DNA of 64,000 nt from Paracraurococcus sp042666655. GTDB taxonomy: Bacteria > Pseudomonadota > Alphaproteobacteria > Acetobacterales > Acetobacteraceae. The position numbers and the translations under genes are program-made. Below the pieces are notes generated by a model that saw only the letters and a list, made by a program, of their open reading frames with translations, ran no database searches and was not told the DNA's origin. Below are positions 35,429 to 44,548 of the stretch, piece by piece; within the stretch, counting starts at the first letter, position 1; the number at the start of each line of letters is the position of its first letter. Where the stretch lies: assembly GCF_042666655.1 (NCBI RefSeq), contig NZ_JBHTDE010000002.1:372001-436000 (forward strand), written 5' to 3'.

Positions 35429-37717
35429 ATGGACATGAACCTCCCGGCCCGTGCCCGCCATGAATTCGCCCTCGGCGGCATCGGCATCGGCCCGGAGGTC
35501 GATTGGACGCCGGAGCCGCAGGCGCCAAGCCCCTGGCACGAGCATGTCCCCTTCGCGCTATGGCTGGTGAAGGCCCTGCGCCCCCGCAGCATTGTCGAAC
35601 TCGGCCCGGCCGGTGGCGTCGCCTACGCCGCCTTCTGTCTGGCGGTCGAACGCCTCGGCCTGGCGACCCGCTGCTTCGCGGTGGAACGCGGCGCGGAGTT
35701 GGCTGGCCGGCCGCGCGAATCGGTGACCCGCATTGGCAGTGGCCGGCCGGATGGCCGCGGCCGCGCCTTCTCGACCCTGCTGCGGATGCGGCAGGAGGAG
35801 GCGCGGACGCATTTCGAACCTGGCGAGGTCGATCTGCTGCACATCGACGGTACCCAGGACCATGAGGCGGTGGCCAATGCCTTTCGGCTCTGGCGGGAAA
35901 CCCTGTCGGACCGTGGCGTCGTCCTGTTCCATGACACCAACCTGCGCGATCGCCGCCAGGGCGTCTGGAAGCTCTGGCGAGAGTTGCAGGCGGCGCATCC
36001 GCATTTCGAGTTCCTGCACGGCAACGGGCTCGGCGTCCTCGGTCTGGGGGCCGCGCCGCCGGCGCCGGTCGCCGCGCTGTTCGCCGCAGGCGCCGAACCG
36101 GAAGAGGCCTTCGCCATCCGCCGCTTCTTCGCGGCGCGGGGCGAGGCGGTGCATGACCGCGTCCTGGTGCATGCGCTGGAAACCCGCATGGCCGGGGCGG
36201 AGGAGACCGCCTTCGCTGAACGCGACGTTGCACTGGCCGAACGCGATGAGGCCCGCGCCCGGGCGCAACAGGCCATCGCCGAGCGCGACCGCCTGGCCGC
36301 AGAATGCGCCGCGGCTCGGGCGGAACGTGACGCTACCCTGGCCGACGCACAGCATGCCCGCACCTTGCGGGAGGCGATGATCCGCTCGACCTCCTGGCGG
36401 ATCACCCGGCCGATGCGCGTGGCGATCAATCTGGCACGGCGGGAGCCTAGCTATGTCGCCCAGGTGAAGCGGATCTTCGGCCGCGCCTCGCCCGCCCCGG
36501 GCGGCCAGTCGGCTCCGTCGATGCCATTGCTGGAAGCGTTGCTGCCCTCCGTCGTGCCGGGCGCGACCGACGCGCATGCCTATGTCGCCGCCCGGCTGCC
36601 GGCACTCATGGCCACCTTCCCGGAAACCGCGGCGCCGCGCCGGCTGACCCTGGTGACCGACAGCATCAATGCCGGTCACTTGTTTGGCGGCGTCGGCACG
36701 GCGGTGGTGCTGGCAGCCCTGCTGGCCAAGCGGATGGACGTACCGCTGCGCGTGGTGACGCGGCACGAACCGCCGGAGCCACGCAATTTCGGTACGGTGC
36801 TGAACGCGCACGGCATTCGCTACGACGGCAATGTCGAATTCCTGCATTCAGGCAACGATCGCAACGTGCCGATGGGGCCGGACGACCTGCTGCTCACGAC
36901 ATCCTGGTGGAGCACCTGGGCGGCGCTGCGGGCGGTGCGGCCGGACCGGATTCTCTACCTCCTGCAGGAGGATGAGCGGATGTTCTACCCCGCCGGCGAC
37001 GAGCAATTGCGCTGCCGCGAAGTAATGGACGACACGCGTATCAGCTTCATCATCAATACTGCTGCGTTGCGCGACCACTTGTTGGGCGATGACGTGCGCG
37101 GGGTGGCGGCGAACAGCGTGGCCTTCGAGCCGGCTTTTCCAAAGGGAATCTATTACCGGGAACCGCGGCCGGTGCGCGAGAAGCGTCGCTTCTTCTTTTA
37201 TGCACGACCCAATAACGACCGGAACCTCTTTCTGCGCGGGCTCGAAGCAGTCGCTGCAGCGATCGAGCAGGGTGTGTTGCCGGCGCAGGACTGGACCTAC
37301 CATTTCGTCGGCAAAGACATCCCCCGCATCATGCTGCCCGGTGGAATCCAGCCGGAGATCGCACAGAACCTGCCCTGGGCCAGCTATGCCACGCTGATCC
37401 GAAGCATCGATGTCGGATTGTCGCTGATGTTCACGCCGCATCCCAGCTACCCGCCGCTCGACCTCGCGGCCAGTGGGGCGGTGGTGGTGACCAACCGCTT
37501 CGGACCGAAGGTCTCGCTTGAGCATTATTGCCGCAACATTCTCTGCGCGGAGCCATCGGTCGAGACGCTCGTTGCGGCACTGGGCGAGGCTGCGGCATTG
37601 GCGCAGGACGAGCCGCGGCGCGAGACGAACTATCGGGAAGCCCGCATCGGCCGGGACTGGGAAGCGGCGTTCGCCCCCGTGCTGGACCATGTCGCGCAAA
37701 CCCACGGCGCCGGCTGA
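35429..37717 (+). CDS. Fused methyltransferase / coiled-coil / WsaF-like glycosyltransferase
   Basis: A 762-residue, apparently cytosolic fusion. Residues about 1-210 form a class I SAM methyltransferase (VELGPAGGVAYAAF; LLHIDGTQDHEAVANAF; GVVLFHDTNLRDRRQGVWKL). Residues about 250-310 are an Ala/Glu/Arg-rich coiled coil. From about residue 405 a WsaF/rhamnan-type glycosyltransferase follows (DSINAGHLFGGVGTAVVLAA; LYLLQEDERMFYPAG; FFYARPNNDRNLFLRGLEA; SLMFTPHPSYPPLDLAASGA). It probably methylates and extends a surface polysaccharide. It leads a three-gene run, with the next start three bases after its stop. Confidence 0.85.
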   Translation: MDMNLPARARHEFALGGIGIGPEVDWTPEPQAPSPWHEHVPFALWLVKALRPRSIVELGPAGGVAYAAFCLAVERLGLATRCFAVERGAELAGRPRESVTRIGSGRPDGRGRAFSTLLRMRQEEARTHFEPGEVDLLHIDGTQDHEAVANAFRLWRETLSDRGVVLFHDTNLRDRRQGVWKLWRELQAAHPHFEFLHGNGLGVLGLGAAPPAPVAALFAAGAEPEEAFAIRRFFAARGEAVHDRVLVHALETRMAGAEETAFAERDVALAERDEARARAQQAIAERDRLAAECAAARAERDATLADAQHARTLREAMIRSTSWRITRPMRVAINLARREPSYVAQVKRIFGRASPAPGGQSAPSMPLLEALLPSVVPGATDAHAYVAARLPALMATFPETAAPRRLTLVTDSINAGHLFGGVGTAVVLAALLAKRMDVPLRVVTRHEPPEPRNFGTVLNAHGIRYDGNVEFLHSGNDRNVPMGPDDLLLTTSWWSTWAALRAVRPDRILYLLQEDERMFYPAGDEQLRCREVMDDTRISFIINTAALRDHLLGDDVRGVAANSVAFEPAFPKGIYYREPRPVREKRRFFFYARPNNDRNLFLRGLEAVAAAIEQGVLPAQDWTYHFVGKDIPRIMLPGGIQPEIAQNLPWASYATLIRSIDVGLSLMFTPHPSYPPLDLAASGAVVVTNRFGPKVSLEHYCRNILCAEPSVETLVAALGEAAALAQDEPRRETNYREARIGRDWEAAFAPVLDHVAQTHGAG

Positions 37718-37720
37718 GCG

Positions 37721-38881
37721 ATGTTCCCGAACGGTCCCGCGCCGGTCCGCTACAGCGATCCCTGGGCGCAAAGCTTGGCCTCACGGCTCGCCGCACTGTC
37801 CCGCGGGGCGCCGCGCGTCGCTTATTTTTACGAGCGGCCGGATACCAGCACCTTCCGCTACCGCTGCTTCAACATGATCGAATCGCTGGGCCTGGCCGAA
37901 CCCGGCATCGGCGCTGCTTGGTTTAGCGCCGAGGACCTGGAATGGGCCGACCGGATCATTGATCGGGCCGACACCATCGTCATCTGCCGTGCCCGCTACA
38001 CCCCGGCCTTCGGCCGGTTGATCGCCACCGCGAAGTCGCGCGGCCGCCGCGTGCTCTTCGACGTGGACGACCTGATCTTCGACACTCGCTTCACCCACAT
38101 GGTCATGGACACGCTGGACCAGAACACCGGGGAAGCCGACCTCGATTTCTGGTTCGGCGTCATGGCCCGCATCGGGGAGACGATGCGGCTCTGCGATGGT
38201 GTCATCCTGACCAACGACTACCTGGCGCGGCGGGCGACCGATTTCTGCGGCCTGCCGTGCTGGGTGGTGCCGAATTTCTTGAACGGTGCGCAACTCGATG
38301 TCTCCGCCAGCATCGTCGAACGCAAACGCGCGTCCGGTTGGCGCCGGGATGGCCGCATCCATCTCGGGTATTTTTCCGGCACGCCCTCGCACAACCGGGA
38401 CTTCGCCATCATCGCCGATACCATGGCCGAGCTGCTGCAGCGCGACCGGCGGCTGGTGCTGCGCATCGTCGGGTTCCTGGAACCCAAGGGCCGGCTGGCC
38501 GCCATGACGGACCGCATCGAACGCTTTCCGTTGCAGGATTTCATGAACCTGCAGCGGCTGATCGGCGAGGTGGAGCTGAACCTGGTGCCCTTGCAGGACA
38601 ACACCTTCACCAACTGCAAGTCGGAGCTGAAGGTCTTCGAGGCTGCAATCACCGGCACCATCAGTATCGCATCCCCAGGCTTCACCCTGAAGCAAGCGAT
38701 CGAGGAGGGTGAGACCGGCTACCTCGCCCCTGCTTACCGATGGGAGGAAGTGGTGCTGCGGGCGATCGAGCGGTTGGACGATTATCCGCGCATGGCGGAG
38801 GCTGCGCTCGCGGCAGCCGAGGAGCGCTACGGACCAGCGCGACAGGCCAAGGCGATCACCGCAGCGATCTTCGGCGGCTGA
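37721..38881 (+). CDS. Glycosyltransferase (GT4-like)
   Basis: A 386-residue glycosyltransferase of the GT-B/GT4 type. Visible are an N-terminal ERPDTSTFRYRCFNM segment, the RRVLFDVDDLIFD motif near residue 110, HLGYFSGTPSHNRDF near 215 at the start of the nucleotide-binding domain, and KVFEAAITGTISIAS followed by EEGETGYLA near 310-330, corresponding to the EX7E region and the GxxG loop of the family. No membrane segment is seen. It is translationally close to the fused enzyme, so both probably assemble the same polysaccharide. Confidence 0.85.
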   Translation: MFPNGPAPVRYSDPWAQSLASRLAALSRGAPRVAYFYERPDTSTFRYRCFNMIESLGLAEPGIGAAWFSAEDLEWADRIIDRADTIVICRARYTPAFGRLIATAKSRGRRVLFDVDDLIFDTRFTHMVMDTLDQNTGEADLDFWFGVMARIGETMRLCDGVILTNDYLARRATDFCGLPCWVVPNFLNGAQLDVSASIVERKRASGWRRDGRIHLGYFSGTPSHNRDFAIIADTMAELLQRDRRLVLRIVGFLEPKGRLAAMTDRIERFPLQDFMNLQRLIGEVELNLVPLQDNTFTNCKSELKVFEAAITGTISIASPGFTLKQAIEEGETGYLAPAYRWEEVVLRAIERLDDYPRMAEAALAAAEERYGPARQAKAITAAIFGG

Positions 38882-38896
38882 AACGGGGGAGGGGGC

Positions 38897-39994
38897 ATGT
38901 CGGAGCGCAACGCCAAGCTGTTGGAGGGCGTGGCGCGCGACGCCCCGCTGATCGAGATCGGGCCCAGCTTCAATCCGGTTGCGCCGAAAGCCGAGGGCTG
39001 GCGGGTAACCATCGTCGACCACGCCAGCCAGGCGGAACTTGTGACGAAATATGCCGGCGGCGCGGTGGACACCGACCGGATCGAGCCGGTCGACGTCGTC
39101 TGGGCCGGGGGGCCGCTGCATGAAGCCGTCCCGGTAACACAGCACGGCAGCTATGCCGCGCTGATAGCCTGCCATGTGGTGGAACATCTGCCGGATCTGA
39201 TCGGCTTCCTGCGCTCGGCCCAGCGGTTGCTAGACCCGGACCATGGCGCGTTGCTGCTGGCAGTGCCGGACAAGCGGCTCTGCTTCGACTTCTTCCGACC
39301 GCCGTCGACGACCGGGCAGTTCGTTGCGGCGCATCGGGCGGGACAGGCCCGGCACACGCCGCGGGCAATGTTCGACCATGTTGCCTACAGCGCCACCGAC
39401 GGCGGTCGGGCCGGCTGGGGCCAGCAGCATTTGATGGAACTGCGGCTGGAACATACGCTGGAACAGGCCGCGGAGCAGATGGACCGCGCCGAGGCCGGGG
39501 ATGGGTACACCGATTGCCACGGCTGGCAATTCACCCCGGCAAGCTTCGAGTTGCTGGTGCTGGAATTCGGTGCGCTCGGCCTGACCGATTGGCGCGTGGA
39601 ATGGCTGGAGCCGCGTCCGGCGGTGGAGTTCCTGGCTCGACTGGTGCGGGGGCGGGAGGCGTTCTCCTCAGCCGCGGCAAGGGAAACGCGCCGCCTGGAC
39701 CTGTTGAAGCGCATGGTGCTTGAGCAGCGGGACCAAGCAGACCGGTTGCTGGCCGAACCGGCCGAGCCGATCGTCCTGGCTGCGAAAGATGATGCACGGC
39801 TCGATGCCATGGACGCGATGCTGCGCGACATGCATCAAGCGCAGCGCGACCTGCTACAAACCCAACTTCCCACCATTACCGCCGAACTCGGCGCGGTTCG
39901 TGCGGCGCTGGACGGGTTGCGCCCGGTCGGTGCGGCGATGGAGGCGATTTTGCCGGTCCGCCGTACCATCGCCCGGATGCGCGGTCGGCTCTGA
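38897..39994 (+). CDS. SAM-dependent methyltransferase with C-terminal coiled coil
   Basis: A 365-residue class I methyltransferase. The SAM-binding start LIEIGPSFNPVAPKA is at about residue 17, ACHVVEHLPDLIGFLRSA at about 93 with the EHL motif, and LLLAVPDKRLCFDFF follows; an insertion with HLMELRLEHTLEQAAEQMD comes before the last strands. Residues about 260-350 are helical and charged, probably a coiled coil for oligomerisation. It begins 15 bases after the GT4 stop with GGGGGAGGGGGC upstream. The likely role is terminal or internal methylation of the glycan, inferred from context. Confidence 0.85.
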   Translation: MSERNAKLLEGVARDAPLIEIGPSFNPVAPKAEGWRVTIVDHASQAELVTKYAGGAVDTDRIEPVDVVWAGGPLHEAVPVTQHGSYAALIACHVVEHLPDLIGFLRSAQRLLDPDHGALLLAVPDKRLCFDFFRPPSTTGQFVAAHRAGQARHTPRAMFDHVAYSATDGGRAGWGQQHLMELRLEHTLEQAAEQMDRAEAGDGYTDCHGWQFTPASFELLVLEFGALGLTDWRVEWLEPRPAVEFLARLVRGREAFSSAAARETRRLDLLKRMVLEQRDQADRLLAEPAEPIVLAAKDDARLDAMDAMLRDMHQAQRDLLQTQLPTITAELGAVRAALDGLRPVGAAMEAILPVRRTIARMRGRL

Positions 39995-40146
39995 TTTACT
40001 GGGGCCGCGGGGCCCCGCATGGACATCCGGCCTGGATCGCGCTTGGCTAGTGCCAAAGCGCGACAGAGTCATCCTCGCGCGAGACGGAGGAAGTCCATGC
40101 GCCATTACGCCGCCTCGGGCCGGCCCCGCTTGTCGCAGGTGTCCCG

Positions 40147-42255
40147 GTGACGGCAACCGCGCTCACCAGCCTTTTCCGCGCGCGTTCCGTTGCGTTGGTG
40201 GGCGCCACCGACCGGTCCATCTGGTCGACCGCGGCTTTTGCCAATTTCGAACGTATCGGCTTCACCGGCCAAGTTTATCCAGTGAACCGCAAGGGCGGCG
40301 TGGTGCATGGCCTGCCCTCGGCGACCTCTTGCGCCGCGATCGGCGAGCCGGTGGATGCCGCGCTGCTAATGGTGCCGGAAGGCGCCATCGCCGAGGCCTT
40401 CGCCGACCTGAACGCCGCCGGCATCCGCAATGCCGTGGTGCTGACCTCGGGCTTCGCCGAGGTCGGCGCGGAGGGCGCGGCGAAACAGGATGCGCTGCTG
40501 GCGGCGGCGCGGGCCGAGGGGGTGACGTTGCTCGGCCCGAACTGCCTCGGCTTCATCAACTACGCCGACCGCGTACCGATCTGGACCACGCAGCCGCCCA
40601 TGCCGGTGATCCAGGGCGGGTCGATCGGCGTGGTCTCGCAGAGCGGCGCCACCGCCGGCTTCATCGCCGCCTTCGCCCAGCGCCAGGGCATCGGCCTGTC
40701 CTACCAGGTTTCCACTGGCAACGAGGCCGACGTGAGCGTCGCCCGGGTGGTGGATTTCCTGGTAGACGACCCGGCGACGACCGTCATCGGCCTGTTCCTG
40801 GAAACCGTGCACGATGCCGCGCTGCTCGCCGCCGCGGCGCGCCGGGCACTGCTGGCCGACAAGCCGATCGTCGCCATCAAGATCGGCGCCAGCGAGACGG
40901 CGGCGCGTGCGGCAGAGGCGCATACCGGATCTTTGGTCGGCGATGACCGTGTCTTCGATGCGGTCTGCCGCCAGCTTGGCATCATCCGCGTCGCATCGAT
41001 CGAGGATCTGGTCTTCACTGCCGCATTGCTGGCGCGACTCGGCCATGTGCGCGACCGGCGGGCCGGCTTGGTTTCCATCTCCGGCGGGGTCTGCGAGATG
41101 GCCGCCGATCAGGCGGAGGCCGCCGGCGTCGCGGTGCCGTCACTGGCGCCGACGACGCAGGATGCGCTGCGTCAGGTCCTGCCGGCCTTCGGCACGCCGA
41201 ACAACCCGCTGGACGTGACCGGCGGGGCGATGCTCGATGCCTCGATCTTCGCCCGCAGCCTGCCGGCTTTCGGCGCCGACCCGTCCATAGGCCTGGTCGC
41301 CTGCTTCATGGACGTGCCCGACACGCCGGAGGAGATCGCGGGCTACCGCGGCGGCATCGTACGGCAGATCGGCGCAGGTTTTGCAGCCTCGGCCTGTCCC
41401 ACGCTCATGCTCAGCGTGCTGTCGCGGCCTGTGACCGAAGCGGGCCGGGCGCTGCTGGCGGAGACCGGGATCACCTATCTCGGCAGCGGCGTGCAGCACG
41501 GGCTCGGCGCCATCGGCCGTGCCTTCACCTGGGCCGAGCGGCAGGAGCGCGGCGTGCCGGCACCGCCTGCCGTACCGGCACGAGCGACCGAGCGGCCGAC
41601 CAGCGAGCACGCGACGCTGGCTTTCCTCGGCGCGCGGGGCGTGCCGGTGGTGCCGCTGACCCTGGCATGCAGCGCGGCGGAAGCGGTGGCGGCGGCGCAG
41701 GCGCTGGGCGGGCCGGTGGTGCTGAAGATTGCCTCTCCCGACATCGCGCATAAATCCGATATCGGCGGCGTGCTGCTGAACCTGGAGGGTGCGGAGGTAG
41801 TGGCCGCTGGATACGACCGTATCCTGGCCAGCGTCCGCGCCGCAAAGCCCGACGCCGCGATAGACGGCGTACTCGTCGGGCCGATGCGGGCGGGCGGTAG
41901 CGTCGAGCTGTTTGTCGGCACGCTGCGCGACCCGCTCTGGGGCCCGGCCATAGCGGTCGGCCTCGGCGGCATCTGGGTGGAGGCGCTGCGCGACACCGCC
42001 ATCCGCCTGCTACCGGTCACGCCCGACGAGGTGTTGGATATGTTTGCCGAATTGCGCGGTACCAAGCTGCTGGACGGCTACCGCGGCACGCCGGGCATCG
42101 ACCGGCGGGCGGCGGCGGAGGCGGTGGCGCGCATCGGCGATGCGGCGCTTGCCCTTGGGCCCGCGCTCGCCTCGCTGGAGGTGAACCCGCTGCGCGCCAC
42201 GGCGGCGGGTGCCGAGGCGCTCGATGCGCTGGCCATCTGGAACGAGGAGGCCTGA
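40147..42255 (+). CDS. ADP-forming acyl-CoA synthetase (acetate--CoA ligase family), copy 1
   Basis: A 702-residue NDP-forming acyl-CoA synthetase. The CoA-binding domain begins SVALVGATDRSIWSTAAF, the succinyl-CoA-ligase-like region has VVSQSGATAGFIA and the phosphohistidine motif EAHTGSLVGDD at about residue 258, and an ATP-grasp domain follows from about 480 (VVLKIASPDIAHKSDIGGV). It forms acyl-CoA with ATP to ADP conversion. The GTG at 40147 is the only in-frame start giving the family N-terminus. It leads a plus-strand operon of acyl-CoA genes, with the next start two bases after its stop. Confidence 0.9.
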   Translation: MTATALTSLFRARSVALVGATDRSIWSTAAFANFERIGFTGQVYPVNRKGGVVHGLPSATSCAAIGEPVDAALLMVPEGAIAEAFADLNAAGIRNAVVLTSGFAEVGAEGAAKQDALLAAARAEGVTLLGPNCLGFINYADRVPIWTTQPPMPVIQGGSIGVVSQSGATAGFIAAFAQRQGIGLSYQVSTGNEADVSVARVVDFLVDDPATTVIGLFLETVHDAALLAAAARRALLADKPIVAIKIGASETAARAAEAHTGSLVGDDRVFDAVCRQLGIIRVASIEDLVFTAALLARLGHVRDRRAGLVSISGGVCEMAADQAEAAGVAVPSLAPTTQDALRQVLPAFGTPNNPLDVTGGAMLDASIFARSLPAFGADPSIGLVACFMDVPDTPEEIAGYRGGIVRQIGAGFAASACPTLMLSVLSRPVTEAGRALLAETGITYLGSGVQHGLGAIGRAFTWAERQERGVPAPPAVPARATERPTSEHATLAFLGARGVPVVPLTLACSAAEAVAAAQALGGPVVLKIASPDIAHKSDIGGVLLNLEGAEVVAAGYDRILASVRAAKPDAAIDGVLVGPMRAGGSVELFVGTLRDPLWGPAIAVGLGGIWVEALRDTAIRLLPVTPDEVLDMFAELRGTKLLDGYRGTPGIDRRAAAEAVARIGDAALALGPALASLEVNPLRATAAGAEALDALAIWNEEA

Positions 42256-42256
42256 G

Positions 42257-43762
42257 ATGGACGCCGACCGCATCCCCGTCATCGTCGGCGCCGGCGAGGT
42301 CGCCGAACGCCCGGCCGATGTGCTGCAGGCGCGCGAACCCGCTGACCTGATGGCCGAGGCGCTGCGCCGCGCCGCGGACGATGCCGGCGCGCCGGACCTG
42401 CTGGCGGCGCTCGACAGCCTAGACATCGTCAACTCCGTCTCCTGGCCCTACGGCGACCTGCCGGCAGCGCTGGTGCGCTTCCTGGGCGTGCAGCCGCGGC
42501 GCCTGGTCTATGGCCCGGTCGGCGGCGAGAGCCCGGTGCGGCACATGCACGAAGCGGCCAACCGCATCGCCCGCTGCGAGAGCGCGGTCGCGGCGGTGGT
42601 GGGTGGTGAGGCGACGCATGCGGTCGGCCAAGCGCAGAAGCAGGGCGTGACGCTGCCCTGGACCACGCCCGACCCGAACTGGACGCGGACGCGCGGGCGC
42701 GACTTCCTGCACCCGATGGCGGTGCGGTTGGGCGTCGCCGATCCTGTCTCGGTCTATCCCTTCTACGAGAATGCGGTGGAGGCCTTCCTCGGCCAGACCC
42801 CGGCGGAGGGCCAGGCGGAATCGGCCGCGCTGTGGTCCGCCTTCTCCGGCGTCGCCGCACGCAACCCGGCGGCCTGGCTGAAGCGCGAATACACGCCGGA
42901 GGAGATCGGCACGCCGGGGCCCGCCAACCGTCCGATCGCCTATCCCTATACCAAGCTGCAGGTCGCCAACCCGATGGTGAACCAGGGCGGCGCCATCCTG
43001 CTCTGCAGCCTGGCCAAGGCGCGCGCGGCGGGGGTGCCGGAGGATCGGATGATCCATCTCTGGGCCGGCGCCGCGGCGGTGGAGCCGCGCGACTACCTGG
43101 CGCGCGACAACTACCACGAAAGCCACGCGCAGAACGCCGTGCTGGATGCGTGCCGAGTGATCGCCGAGGCCGAGGGCGCCAGCTTCGAGAGCTGCGAGCT
43201 GTACAGCTGCTTCCCCTGCGTGCCGAAGATGGCGGCCCGACGGCTGGGCCTGCCGCGTGGCATGGCGCCGACCACGACCGGTGGCCTGACCTTCTTCGGC
43301 GCGCCGCTGAACAACTACATGACGCATGCCGCGGCCGGCATGGTGCGGGCGCTGCGGGAGAAGCCGGGCAGCGCCGCGCTGCTCTACGGCCAGGGCGAGT
43401 TCGTCACCAAGCACCACGCAGTGGTGCTGGCCAGCCGCCCGCCGCAGGCGTTCCGCCTGCCGCAGGACTATTCCGTGCAGGCGAAAGCCGACGGCCGCCG
43501 CGGCCCGGTGCCCGCCTTCGCGGTGGAGGCGGCAGGCGAGGCGACGATCGAGACCTTCACCGTGCTGCACGACCGCGACGGCGCGCCGCACCATGGCGTG
43601 GTGATCCTGCGCACCGCCGATGGCGGCCGGACCTTCGGCCGCGTGCCGGGTCGGGAGGCGGACACCATCGCCCTGCTGAAGCGCCTCGACCGCACGCCGA
43701 TCGGCACGCCCGGCACGCTGCGCCGTGCCACGGATGGATTGCAGGATTGGAGCCCCAACTGA
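42257..43762 (+). CDS. Thiolase-like protein lacking the canonical nucleophile Cys
   Basis: A 501-residue thiolase-fold protein of the acetyl-CoA acetyltransferase-like/TLP1 group. It starts IPVIVGAGEVAERPADV. The position of the thiolase nucleophile Cys reads VGGESPVRHMHEAANRIA, with no Cys, and VVGGEATHAVGQAQKQG follows. LYSCFPCVPKMAARRLGLP near residue 315 and TTTGGLTFFGAPLNNYMTHA near 340 are typical of this atypical group, which carries an extra C-terminal OB-like domain (about residues 410-500). It may bind or process acyl-CoA by another route. Its stop overlaps the crotonase ATG. Confidence 0.85.
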   Translation: MDADRIPVIVGAGEVAERPADVLQAREPADLMAEALRRAADDAGAPDLLAALDSLDIVNSVSWPYGDLPAALVRFLGVQPRRLVYGPVGGESPVRHMHEAANRIARCESAVAAVVGGEATHAVGQAQKQGVTLPWTTPDPNWTRTRGRDFLHPMAVRLGVADPVSVYPFYENAVEAFLGQTPAEGQAESAALWSAFSGVAARNPAAWLKREYTPEEIGTPGPANRPIAYPYTKLQVANPMVNQGGAILLCSLAKARAAGVPEDRMIHLWAGAAAVEPRDYLARDNYHESHAQNAVLDACRVIAEAEGASFESCELYSCFPCVPKMAARRLGLPRGMAPTTTGGLTFFGAPLNNYMTHAAAGMVRALREKPGSAALLYGQGEFVTKHHAVVLASRPPQAFRLPQDYSVQAKADGRRGPVPAFAVEAAGEATIETFTVLHDRDGAPHHGVVILRTADGGRTFGRVPGREADTIALLKRLDRTPIGTPGTLRRATDGLQDWSPN

Positions 43763-44538
43763 TGACCGAGGCTGTCCTTTTCGAGGTGGTCGAGGCGCAT
43801 ATCGCCCTCGTCACCATCAACCGGCCGGAGGCGCGCAACGCCGTCAACGCCGCCGTCGCCGCCGGGATCGAGGCGGCGGTCGAGCGGGCGGAGCAGGACC
43901 CCGACCTCTGGGCGGTGATCCTCACCGGTGCCGGGCCGCACGCCTTTTGCGCCGGTGCCGACCTGAAGGAAGTTTCGAAGGGCACGGCGGCCGGCCTCTC
44001 GACCGAGAAGGGCGGCTTCGGCGGCTTCGTCCGGGCGCAGCGCACCAAGCTGTGGATCGCTGCGGCGCAGGGCCATGCGCTGGCAGGCGGGCTGGAGTTG
44101 CTGCTGGCCTGCGACCTGGCGGTGGCGGCGGAGACGGCCAATCTCGGCCTGCCAGAAGTGAAGCGCAGCCTGGTCGCCGGCGCCGGCGGCGTCTTCCGCC
44201 TGCCGCGGGCGTTGCCCAAGGCGATCGCGCTGCAGATGATCGCCACCGGCGAGCCCATCCCGGCCGCGCGTGCGGCGCAATTCGGGCTGATCAACGCCGC
44301 GGTGCCGGCCGACCAAGTGGTGGCGACCGCGCTTGATCTCGCGCGCCGGGTCTGCGCGAATGCGCCGATCGCGGTCAAGGAAAGCCTCGGCATCGCCCGC
44401 CGCGCCGCCGACCTGCCCGAGGCCGAGCTGTGGACGCTGTGCCGCGAGGCCGGTCTGCGCGTGCGCGCCACCGAGGATTTCCAGGAAGGCCCGCGCGCCT
44501 TCGTCGAGAAGCGCGCGCCGAATTGGGTTGGCAGGTAG
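43762..44538 (+). CDS. Enoyl-CoA hydratase/isomerase family protein (crotonase)
   Basis: A 258-residue crotonase. The oxyanion-hole motifs are CAGADLKEVSKG near residue 64 and ALAGGLELLLACDLA near 110. Both catalytic glutamates of hydratases are in place (GGLELL and GLPEVKRS), so hydration of an enoyl-CoA is likely rather than a dehalogenase or decarboxylase role. The ATG overlaps the thiolase-like stop by one base and the SDR gene starts ten bases after its stop, all pointing to one operon. Confidence 0.92.
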   Translation: MTEAVLFEVVEAHIALVTINRPEARNAVNAAVAAGIEAAVERAEQDPDLWAVILTGAGPHAFCAGADLKEVSKGTAAGLSTEKGGFGGFVRAQRTKLWIAAAQGHALAGGLELLLACDLAVAAETANLGLPEVKRSLVAGAGGVFRLPRALPKAIALQMIATGEPIPAARAAQFGLINAAVPADQVVATALDLARRVCANAPIAVKESLGIARRAADLPEAELWTLCREAGLRVRATEDFQEGPRAFVEKRAPNWVGR

Positions 44539-44548
44539 GAGCAGGACG

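Noticed and set aside
39995..40146. GGGGCC/GGCCCC hairpin after the methyltransferase gene as a terminator
   Set aside because: The stem is short and no U-run follows; in DNA of this composition such inverted repeats arise by chance.
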